Origin: Muscardinus avellanarius
Lineage: Eukaryota; Chordata; Mammalia; Rodentia; Gliridae
Assembly (NCBI GenBank): GCA_963383645.1
Contig: OY726573.1
Span: forward strand, 16,952,158-17,016,157
Direction of reading: 5' to 3'
Length of the DNA: 64,000 bases
Below, in pieces: positions 32,925 to 41,999 of this stretch. Numbering within the stretch: the first letter of the stretch is position 1; the number at the start of each line of letters is the position of its first letter. The position numbers and the translations under genes were made by a program. The notes beneath the pieces were generated by a model. The model had not been told where the DNA came from. It made no database searches and saw only the letters and a program-made list of their open reading frames with translations.

Positions 32925-33166
32925 CAGACCTGCCCTTTTGTCCATAAAGTGGATCCTTTGGGGAAGAGAAGCAGAGAGGGATGGGAGGCTGAGGATGCCA
33001 CCGAAGGAGGGCAGCGTAGAAGATTCTGGGCTCCACCCTGCAGAGCGCAGCTCTGAGGACAGCGCTGAACAGCTTGGGCATCTGTCCAGCAAGGGTGTGC
33101 ACAAAGAGGACAGGGGGACTCAGGGCTGTAGGCACAGTGAGCTTGGGCACAGGTGGGGAAGCCCTT

Positions 33167-34886
33167 TCAGATGGTCACACTGTTTTCCACCACGCTGGGC
33201 CTCAGGTACTCATAGGGCAGGTCCAGGCCTGCATTTCGCAGCTCAATCTCCTGGTCCATGGCAGCCAGCTCCTCCTGGAATCGCTCCAGCACCATCTGGG
33301 GTCCATCACCTGAGAAGTACTTCTCCTTATGCTTCCCCAAGGCCACCTGAGGGGCAGGACAAGGGGGCTCAGCTCATGAGCCTCTCATCTGAGCTGCCCC
33401 CCTCCTTAGGCTGCAGCCTCCCCAGGATCCCCACGTCGCTCTCACCATGACGGGCTGGCGTCTGCCAAGGAACTTGGTGAAAGTCTTTTGTATTCGGGCC
33501 TGCTGGAGGTCAGGCAGGGACTCCACTACGTCCTTCTCCGTCACGTCCTTGGAGACGGGTGGGGGCTTCCGCATGGTGCACGGGCCATTGGGGACCCAGG
33601 AGTACCAGTCCAGCTGCAGTAGGAAAGGCGCTCAGAAGCCCAGGCATGGGAGCCCACCTCCTACACCCCAGGGGCCCCGGGGGTGTCTCCTGGTACCTGG
33701 CCCAGGTGGGCAGAAGCATGCTGAGCAGTGCAGGTGAAGATGCACATGGTGACCAAGTGACAGAGCTGATCCCGGGACTCTAGGGAGACCGGGAACCTGG
33801 GTGAAATGAGAATGATCATTGGAGACCGGGACAGGAGGCCGATCTCGCTCGGGAAAGACAGTCCTAGGCAAATAAAAGAAGTTGCTCCAGGGCCGGGCTC
33901 TAGACTCTCCGGTCACAGAAGGCGCACACAGGTGTGCAGCTCTTGGGATGTGCCTTGGAACTGTGGGGAGGACAGGGACGAGAAGGAACGCCCAGAGCAG
34001 CCCAATGCGATGGTGACCCTGTGCTGGAGAGGAGAGGACTTCTGCCCTCTGGGCAGGTCTGGGAAGTCCCTGCTCCTCAAGAAAGGACATCTTAGCATGT
34101 TGTGAAATGAGGGCTGCTCCAGATGGGGGGAGACACAAGTCATGGGAATGCCCATGCCTACCCCCGGTCCTGGGCTCCCTGCAGTCCAACCTCGGTGATC
34201 TCTCTGCACCAGGCCTGCAGCTCCGGGTCATGCTTCACGGCCGCGTCACTCTTGTAGAAGAGCTTGACCAGCCCTTCCACGTACCTGCTCAGGGGAAGAA
34301 TGTGCTCAGGTTCAGGCAGCCAAGGAAGGACCTTCTGGACCAAGCCCCCCTCGTTCTCTCGCTCTCTGCGCCCCCTCACCTGCTGATGATCCCCCACAGC
34401 CTGAGGGCGTCTTGCCCATAGAAACAAGACTGCACATCCAGGAGTCCACGGTCAGCCAGGTCGTAGGGAGGGCAGAAGGAGCGGTAGGTCAGGCGAGCTG
34501 CGGCTCTCTGGAGAATGTCCACGTGGCCCCCACTACCTGTGCTCACCACCTGCGGACAAGCCCAGCCAGGTGAGGGAGGAAGGGCTGAGGAGCAGGAGGC
34601 TAATCAGGTGCCAGGTGGGTCAGGGGGAGGCCTTTGGTGGAGGACAAGGTGAGGGAAATGATCCCTGGGACCCTCCCGACATCCAACCCTCCTCCCTCTT
34701 TGCCCATCCCTTTCCATACCAGGTCAAAAATTCCAAACTTAGAAACAAGATTATTGCGGGCCAGGATGTTGATCTCCATGGTGTAGCGGAAGTGGGGAAT
34801 CAGGATCTGATCACAAGGAAAAGACATCGGCAAGTAAGGGGGATCCCAGAAGCCATACGGAGAGAGGAAACCAAAGGAAAGAAGAA

Positions 34887-34935
<49 letters not shown>

Positions 34936-36226
34936 CAGAGACAGAGAGGAGCACACCTTTAGGCCCAGCATTTGGGAGGCTGAGACAAGAGGATCACAGA
35001 TTAATGGCCAGCTACAGCAATTTAGCCAGACTCAAGAGTGATTTAGCAAAACTCTTTTCCTAAGTTAAGAAAAAAATAGGGCTGGAATGTGGATTCGAGT
35101 AGACCATGCCTGGGTTCAATCACCATCACCAAGTTTTTAAAAAATGAGGAGGCCTGAGGGAAAGAGTGCGTCTCTCTGAGACTAGAAAGCAGTCCCATGG
35201 TACTGGCTTGGGTGAGGTTAAGATGTGGGAGAAGAGAGAGAGAAATATCTCTATCTTCTCAGGGCCAAGTGTGCTGGCGCACTTATAACTGCAGTACCCG
35301 TGAGGCTGAGTCAGCCAGCCTCTGTACTTAGTGAGGCCCTGTGTCAAGATAAAGAATAAAACAGGGCTGAGGGTGGAGTTCAGAGGTAGAACGCCCCAAG
35401 TTCCACTCCCAGTACCCCCAACACAAACTATTATACATATATGTATAATGTATATATGTGTGTTTATATTTATGTCCATACATATGCATACATACATATC
35501 ACCTCGGGATCTTCAGGTCAAGGTTTTAAGGGTTCTCATTGCCCAGTTTCATGTGCTTTGTCAGCACGTTAGGACTCCCCAGTCTCACACCACAAAAGTG
35601 AGCGAGTGAGACCCTTCTCTCCTGGCTCCCCAGGGCGTCCTGCAATTTCTCTCTCACCTTCATCCTTGTAATCCCCCACTGCCGCCGTCCTAGTAATGTT
35701 TTTCTGTGTCTCTCGCACAAGCACGCTCAGTGTTGCCTAGGCTGGAGAAGACCCCTCCCTGGGGCCCACGCCCCCCAGCCCCCACCTCAGTTTCTGCTCA
35801 GCCCACAGCAGGGAGGCTCCCGGCCCCCCACTCCTGGAGATGGCTCTGGTCCATGTATTAACCAGTGACTTCCATACTGACAAACCCAGACATCCCTTCT
35901 TCGTGACCATGTTCTCCTCTCAGCAGCATTTGAGATGATGTCCCGCCTCCCTGTCGAAGCACTTTCTGCTCCTGGCTGCCACAATCACACTTTCTTGTCC
36001 CCATCTCAGTGGATGTCCCTTCTCTCGTTCCTTTTCTCATTCCACTTTCTCCTCCCAATTTCTAATGGATGGAGGACCTAGAATTACATCACAGGCCAAA
36101 TGTTCTGCTGCGGCTCGAATCCCTAGTGCAATGGCTTTAGAGACTTCTGTCTCCCTATGCCTAAAATCTATGTTTCAGCCTTTCCACAATTCCAGGCTCA
36201 TTCGCTCTGCTGCCCTCTTGCCATTT

Positions 36227-36282
<56 letters not shown>

Positions 36283-38851
36283 TTTTTTTTTTGTGGTACA
36301 AAGGGTCCTGGAAGCCGTTCTACTTCCGGGCTATACTTTCAGACCTATGTTTTTTACTTTTTGTTTGGAAACAGGGTCTCCTAAGCCAGCATGGCTGGCT
36401 TCTAACCTGCACGATCCTCCTGTCTCCACCTCCTAAGCGCGGGGATTACAAGCGTGCGCCACCATGCCCGGATCCTCTTGCCATTTTCAAAGCCAGGTCT
36501 ACAGGTATTGGAAACTTGCATGGCCCCCTTGGTGCCCCTGCTTCCACCTGGCCACCTGGCTTGCTCTCTCATCTCTACACGCCTCTCCTCCTACCCAGCA
36601 CTCCCTCACTCCAGCCTGTGCTCCCTGCACTCACCTGCCGCCTGCAGTCCCCATGTCCCTGCAGTCCTCCCTCTGCAGTTCTCTCCACGCCTCGCACCCC
36701 ACGTGACAAACTCCTGGTCAGATCTGTTCTTACACGTCCCCTGACTTGTAGCAAGTGTGTGCCTTGGATGTGTGTGTGTGTGTGTGTGTGTGTTTCCACA
36801 CATAAACTAAGGTTGCTGCTAACATAATACCTTATAGAATCAGCCCCTGCACCTGAGGCTAGGGGTGTGAACTATTAAGATGAGTTTTCTGCAGAGTAAC
36901 AGATGCTGAGGTACCTTGTAGACAGGATGCAGGCTGGGCAAGCTCCTCATTGTGGCCACAGATATAACCTCGGCCATCAGATGTCCCCTTAACAGATGGG
37001 ACTCTAACTGGTGCAGCTGGAAGTCAGCACTGCGGACCCAGATCTTGGCCAAGAGCCAGGCCATGGGCGGATCTGAGGGCAGGAAGAGCAGAGGTGGGGG
37101 GCATCCATATCGAGGAGGCTGGAGCTGGAGGAGAGAGCACACGAGCTGAGGACCGCTGTGTCTGATTCCCTAAAGGAGACCCACATCCAGGGAAAGGGTA
37201 CCGGGGCCCTCGTACCTGGATGACCATGGGTAAGAGACTCCCATCAGGCTGTAGCTTCAGCATGACCAAAGGGGCTGCCACGTATTGCTGCTTAAAAATG
37301 ATGACATTGGGCTTGACCCCATCCAGCAGGGAGAAATCAGCTTCAAACAGAGTGTGAGCCTGTAGGACCCATGGTCGGGGGAATAGAGATCAGAGTGGCT
37401 GTAGAAGGTCCTTCTCTCATCGGAAAAGGCAGTTCCTTCTCTCTCCACCAAGTCTTTTCTTGGGGCAGGGAATTACTGTGGATTGGACCCCAGACTGTTC
37501 TGCCTCTGAGATACTCTCCCACCCCTATTTATGTTTTATTTTGAAATGGGGTCTCACTAAGTTGCTGAGGGTCTTGATAAGTAGCTGAGGCTGTCCTCAA
37601 CCCTGTGATCCTCCTGTGTCAATCTCCAAGTCCTGGGATTCCAGGCGTGCACCACCACAGCCTGCCCAGCCAAGCCCTTTACTTTAAACACCAACCACTT
37701 TCCCTAGAACCCAAGCTCCAAATGAAAGGTTTTGTTCCCAGTGTCCTTCATCAGACTTCAAGCTCCTACGTGAAGGTTCTGGCTTTCATCGCCCACCTCT
37801 GCTCCTAACCAATGGCTTCTTTTATTCCCTCCTCAGGCTTTAGCCAAATGTAGCACAGAAGGTTTTCCATACCCCTTCCCCCAAATAAGTCTCTAGTGCT
37901 CTAAGGTTTCCTGTAGTCTTGGTCTTTTCTTTCTAGTCCAGAAGCTCAAGGAGCCCCGAGGCTCCAGCCCTTCCTGAAGGCTGAGGCTGAGATTCATCTA
38001 ATGAAGAATGAACAGTCCGCCTCCGTGGCCAGAGGGTAGAAAAGAAGGAGACTCGCGAAGAGACTGCATAGCTCCTGGTTCTCCACCAGGGCAGACCACC
38101 CTCCCTCCCAGCCCCGGGAACATTTTGCAAGGCCTGGAGCACTTTGAGGTTGGCACAACTGAAGGGATGCTCCTGGGATCTAGCAGGTAAAAGCCAAGAA
38201 TTGCTGCTAGAATCCATCAATACACAGGACAGTCCCCTACACCCAAGAAATTGTCTGGCTCATAATGTCAGTTCTGCCAAAGTTGATGGGCTCTCAGTGC
38301 AGAGGGAAGAGGACAGGTGACAGGGGACATGGGGGAGGAGGAGGAGAGTAGGGGATGTCCAGAATGACTGCAGTGGGGTTGACAGAGCTGGAGCACCTGG
38401 AGCTCTTTCTCCAGCTGCCTCCGCAGGTCTTCCATCTCTGGAGGCAGGACCAGCCGGGCTGGGATGCTCTTAGAACGTCTCAGGAGCATGGGGTTTGCGC
38501 CGTTCAGGAACTGGTACCCAAAGAGGGCGTCTTCCATCCAGGAATCACAGACCCGCGCTGTGGACATCAGTTGGGGGCACAGTATGGGCTCTGAAGTTTC
38601 ATCTCAATGACAGGGCAGCCTCCTTCCCATTCTCGTTCTTTTTTTAGATTCCTGGGTTGGAAATCTGTATATTGGGTCTCTTTTTTGGTAGTGGTGATGG
38701 TGGTTTTGGTTTCTTGTTTGTTTTGGTTGTTGTTGTTGTTAATGATTTGTACCAGAGATTGAAACCAGAAATGTTTTACCTCCGAGCTACACCCCCAGCC
38801 TTTTTTTCTTTTTCTTTTATCCTTTCTTTCTTTTTTCTTTATTTCTTTCCC

Positions 38852-38889
<38 letters not shown>

Positions 38890-40537
38890 TCTCTCTTTCT
38901 TTCTTTCTAATGACACTCATTTTTTCCCCAGGCATTCTACCTCAGAAGTATACCCCCAGCTCTATTTTTTAAATTTAGAAACAGGTTCTCTCTAGGTTGC
39001 TAAAAAGCATCACTAAGTTACTGAGACTGGCTCTGAATTTACTATCCTTTGTCTCAACTGGGATTACAGGTGTGTGACAAGTACTGACTACTTTTTGCTT
39101 CTGAAATTGGGTCTTACTAAGGGTCCTGGTAAGTTGCTGAAGTTGGCCTCCATCCTGCAGTCCTCCTGCCTCAGCCTCCCGAGTTCTGGGATTACAGGTG
39201 TGCACCACCCTGCCTGGCTTTGTGTGCAGGATTGGGGAAGTTGTGGTAACTGACCTGCCAAAGCTGTCTTTCCACGCGGGAATACTTTTTTGTAATCTTC
39301 CAGTCTTTGAACACAATTTGCAAGATCCAGTGTCCCCTTAATGATCAAGCCTTTCAACCTGTGCAAAGAATGTTGTACAAGAGGGTCAAGTAAGATGCGA
39401 TGCTGCAGTGGGAAGGAAGCCCACGGGGTCAACCCGACACTCACTCTTTGGCCAGAGTGAGGGTGAAGTCTAAATCCTTATCCTCTAGGAACCGCTCATC
39501 CCTGGGAAGGTCCCACTGCGTCTTCCCAGCTACCGGCAGGATTAACCCTTCCTTCCAGGAGCCCCACCTGGAGAAGAGTTGGTGGTGAGCGAGGCAGCGG
39601 GTGTGTGGACTTCGGGCAACGGGAGCTTTCTGTGGGACTCACCGGTACACCTTCCTTCGGTGCTCCAGCTCCTGCTCCCGATGTTTCTTGAACAGGTCCT
39701 GGGAGTCGTCACTCACGGTGTGAGCTGGGCGAGGGGACACAGGGCACATCGCTTGGACGCCCCTCCACGCAGACGGCTGCCTTTGCCTCCTCCCCTCCCC
39801 TCCTCGACTCATTTCTCCCTTTTCTATCATAGCACCCGTGCCCAGGACTCCGCTTCTCCAGCTGTAGCCCGTGCTCCTCACCCGTGCCCTCAGGCAGACA
39901 TAAAATCCCATCGTCCTGCACCCAGCGGTAGCACGGGAAAAAGGCCTCGCCCTGGGTCCCGGGACCCTCCACCGCGACCCATTTGCAGAACCAATCAAAG
40001 TTCAGCAGGCTTCTGTGCTTGCGGAGCTTCACCAGCAGGAGGCGCCCGAGATGCAGCGGGACTTCGATCTCCAAGTGTGTATCCTGCGGGACACAGTTCA
40101 CCTCAGAGGCGGGTCTGGAGCCTTGTAGGCATTAGTGGGAAGCCAGACCAGCTTACTTACCCTCGGGGAGGATTCTGAGCGAGCTGGCGGGGGTTGGGGG
40201 GCAGGGAGGAGGAATAGCCTAGTCTGCAAGGCTCCTACCCAAAAGCCCAAAGAGAGCCTCTGGACCCTCTTGATTTCCCTGGAGCTACAGGACAGGCTTC
40301 CTGCGCTCAGCTGCCTCCTGGCACCCTGTCTCCCTAGCTCCTCACGGGCACCCAGGCTCCTGCGCCCCTGGCTCTCCCTGTGGGGCCGCGGTCTGCACCC
40401 ACCTTTCCCCGTAGCGGCCGCAGCACCTTTCCGAGGTCCGCCTCCCCGTGCTCGCCCACCAGCCACAGTTGCACCAGGTTGGTGGAGCCAGCCAAGAGTG
40501 AGTCCCCGGTGGCCACACGGACCCTGAACTTGCCCAT
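33167..40537 (-). CDS. Alox12e: Arachidonate 12-lipoxygenase, epidermal type (14 exons, intact)
   Basis: Iron dioxygenase that inserts O2 into arachidonate-type fatty acids to give hydroperoxides. CDS exons, all with GT-AG introns and compatible phases: 40403-40537, 39882-40083, 39643-39724, 39445-39567, 39255-39358, 38397-38557, 37216-37359, 36915-37124, 34720-34806, 34380-34549, 34162-34284, 33697-33796, 33446-33613, 33167-33346. They sum to 1989 bases, 662 aa plus TGA, the usual length of this subfamily, with no internal stop. An N-terminal PLAT domain covers about residues 1-112 ([23 protein letters not shown]), the lipoxygenase domain the rest. Iron ligands are His360 and His365 ([12 protein letters not shown]), His540 and His544 (QHASAHLGQ) and the C-terminal Ile662. 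Phe352, Val417-Val418 and Phe592 occupy the positions that set product regiochemistry; the small Val pair fits 12-lipoxygenation. Leu402 replaces the Arg that pairs with the substrate carboxylate in ALOX15. Residue features and the start [20 protein letters not shown] fit rodent epidermal Alox12e better than ALOX15 or platelet ALOX12; the family is certain, the exact orthologue less so. Confidence 0.9.
34889..34932. repeat. (GT)n microsatellite in intron 8
   Basis: Pure GT run about 80 bases upstream (in gene direction) of lipoxygenase exon 9. Confidence 0.95.
34940..35135 (+). mobile_element. Dimeric B1/ID SINE, intron 8
   Basis: Head (CACACCTTTAGGCCCAGCAT) and tail (AGGGCTGGAATGTGGATTCG; GGGTTCAATCACCATCACC), antisense to the host gene. 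Confidence 0.8.
35255..35420 (+). mobile_element. Dimeric B1/ID SINE, intron 8
   Basis: Shortened head (GGGCCAAGTGTGCTGGCGCA) and tail (AGGGCTGAGGGTGGAGTTCA; TTCCACTCCCAGTACC). Followed by a short AT/GT-rich microsatellite (35425-35480). Confidence 0.8.
35485..35845. other. Intron 8 sequence, no recognised element
   Basis: C/T-rich unique-looking intronic DNA. Confidence 0.3.
35850..36200 (+). mobile_element. LINE-2 ORF2 fragment, intron 8
   Basis: AACCAGTGACTTCCATACTG, CTCTCAGCAGCATTTGAGAT and CCCTGTCGAAGCACTTTCTG correspond to the conserved L2 segment encoding the L/SAAFDTVDH region; heavily diverged and antisense to the host gene. Confidence 0.6.
36224..36292. repeat. (CTTT)n microsatellite
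   Basis: About 15 CTTT units merging into the T tail of the antisense SINE at 36284. Confidence 0.95.
36284..36475 (-). mobile_element. Dimeric B1/ID SINE (type A), intron 8
   Basis: Antisense copy: AAAGGGTCCTGGAAGCCGTT through GGGTCTCCTAAGCCAGCATG to GCGTGCGCCACCATGCCCGG, in the same orientation as the lipoxygenase transcript. Confidence 0.85.
36476..36910. other. Intron 8 remainder with (GT)n
   Basis: C-rich sequence with a GT microsatellite at 36769-36792. Frames here are not supported as exons; the real exon 8 starts at 37124 and ends at 36915. Confidence 0.4.
37465..37665 (-). mobile_element. Dimeric B1/ID SINE, intron 6
   Basis: Antisense tail (TTACTGTGGATTGGACCCCA; ATACTCTCCCACCCCTATTT), then GGGGTCTCACTAAGTTGCTG and head end GGCGTGCACCACCACAGCCT. 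It lies just upstream (in gene direction) of exon 7. Confidence 0.85.
37670..38390. other. Intron 6, no recognised element
   Basis: Unique-looking intronic sequence between exon 6 and the SINE. No additional exon is needed by the reading frame. Confidence 0.4.
38735..38800 (-). mobile_element. ID-like SINE tail, intron 5
   Basis: GATTTGTACCAGAGATTGAA and CCTCCGAGCTACACCCCCAG, an antisense tail. Confidence 0.65.
38808..38910. repeat. (CTTT)n microsatellite, intron 5
   Basis: Polypyrimidine stretch of CTTT and CCTT units. Confidence 0.95.
38925..39215 (-). mobile_element. Two adjacent antisense SINEs, intron 5
   Basis: First copy at about 38925-39085 (ACCTCAGAAGTATACCCCCA; GGTTCTCTCTAGGTTGCTAA). 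Second head at about 39086-39220 (TGGGTCTTACTAAGGGTCCT; GTGTGCACCACCCTGCCTGG). The second ends about 35 bases from exon 5. Confidence 0.75.
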
Positions 40538-40640
40538 CTTCCCTGAATCTCAAGGGGACCTGGGCGAAAACCCGCAGTTATGAGGACCTGAGACCCGCCC
40601 CCAGGAGGCCACGCCCAGATCCCAGTCCCTGTGGTCTTGG
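40538..40640 (-). promoter_or_regulatory. Lipoxygenase 5'UTR and GC-box proximal promoter
   Basis: Minus-strand sequence upstream of the start codon has a GC box (GGGGGCGGGT, about 40592-40602) and GGGCGTGGCC (about 40610-40619), and no TATA box at the expected distance. TATA-less, Sp1-type promoters are usual for the ALOX12/ALOX15 group. The transcription start was not located. Confidence 0.5.
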
Positions 40641-41465
40641 GTTCCCTGGTTGCCACCTCCACCTCTCACCATAGATTCCTCCTCCATCCATCAGCTGTCT
40701 GGCTCACTTTGTCCCCGCCCCCAGGGTTTCTCCCAGCAACCCTGCAAACTGCAGGTGTGGCCACCCCACCTTCATCTGCTTGGCAGCATCCCTCAGCGCT
40801 GCCTGAACAGGCCTGAGGCAGCTGAACACCAGCCTCACTCAGCCCAATTCTGGTGAAAATCAAACAGTAAAAAAAGGGATTGAATGACTGGAAGTGTAGG
40901 CGTGTTTTTCAGTAGAAAGTTAAGACATGACATTGGCAGGGACTGGTGATTTTGTCGCTGGTGAGGAGAACTAGATGTGTTTGTGGTCAGAAATCAGAAG
41001 CCAAGAGGCCAAGCCTGGAATTTCCCTCCAGGTTGAGTTATGAAGTTTCCACTGTGCCAGCACCCGACACCTAGCACCCAGCTGTGCTGGGCTCATGCCC
41101 TCTGCAGAACTAAAGCTTCCACCCCCTGTCCATGCCCAGGCTCATCTCTCCTCTCTCCTCTTGCCCAGGGACAAACACAGCCCCAACTGTACTTTTCTCC
41201 CCACTCAGTCTCTGGATGCCTGTCCTCTCTCCCTCCGCCTTTGCTCGCCCTGGGCTAACCTCTTTCCTGGGCCTCCATTATGAGCAAAAGCCCTCAAAGC
41301 TCTTTGCTTAAACACTCCTTGCATTTCATGTCAAAATAATCAACATTGTTAGCTAAAGTTAAAATCTAAAAGTATTCAGATGAACCTTAAACATTTCTCT
41401 TAAACTCCACATCAGGAAAGTAGTCATTCTTGAATTTTTGTGTGTATTTTGAGTAATTTTATTTG
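40641..41465. other. Upstream flank of lipoxygenase gene
   Basis: C/T-rich unique-looking DNA with another GC-box-like CCGCCCCCAGG near 40716. No second exon or gene is evident on either strand. Confidence 0.35.
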
Positions 41466-41467
41466 TT

Positions 41468-41538
41468 TTGTTTTTTTGGTTTTGTACTGGAGATTGAATG
41501 CAGGTCCATTCCACCGCTAAGCTATACAATCAGCCCTT
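41468..41538 (-). mobile_element. ID-like SINE tail split by the L1 insertion
   Basis: TTTTGTACTGGAGATTGAAT and CACCGCTAAGCTATACAATC, then AGCCCTTTTATTTTCTATT where the full-length L1 inserted. Confidence 0.65.
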
Positions 41539-41999
41539 TTATTTTCTATTTTTTTTACTTCCATTTTATTTATTTATTTATTGGTGCATTATATTCAAAC
41601 ATCATATTGGGGTAAAAAATACTTGTGTGTACAAACATGTACCCATCGCTGATTTAACCCCTACCCAATTCCCACCCCATTCCCTCCCCTTCCCTCCTTC
41701 CCTTGCTTGGCTTAGTGATTGACTTCGATATGTTTAAGTACATTGTGTGTTTTAGAGATTTTCCTCTTCCCCCCTCCTTTCTCCTTCTTTAGGTTGTCTT
41801 GTTTGCTCCTCTATAGGATTTCCTTTTTCATCTAGAGTTCCTCCTATGACCCATTTCTCCCTAACTCTCGCATATTAGGGAAAGCATCTGCTTTCTTATC
41901 TTTTGTGACTGACTAATCTCACTTAGCATAATGTCCTCCAGTTCCACCCATTTTTCTTGAAAATGATGTAATTGAGGTTTTTTTTGATGGCTTAGTAAA

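Noticed and set aside
33632..34231. 199-codon minus-strand frame
   Set aside because: It runs through introns 11 and 12 in a frame different from exons 11 and 12; splice sites and the lipoxygenase protein show the true frame.
39579..40178. 199-codon plus-strand frame overlapping the lipoxygenase 5' exons (and 130-codon frame at 40135-40527)
   Set aside because: Antisense shadows of GC-rich exons 1-3. They have no motif and the minus-strand gene fully explains the region.
33167..40537. Calling the gene ALOX15 or platelet ALOX12
   Set aside because: The Val417-Val418 pair, Leu402 and the N-terminal sequence fit rodent epidermal Alox12e better, though only a phylogeny would settle it.
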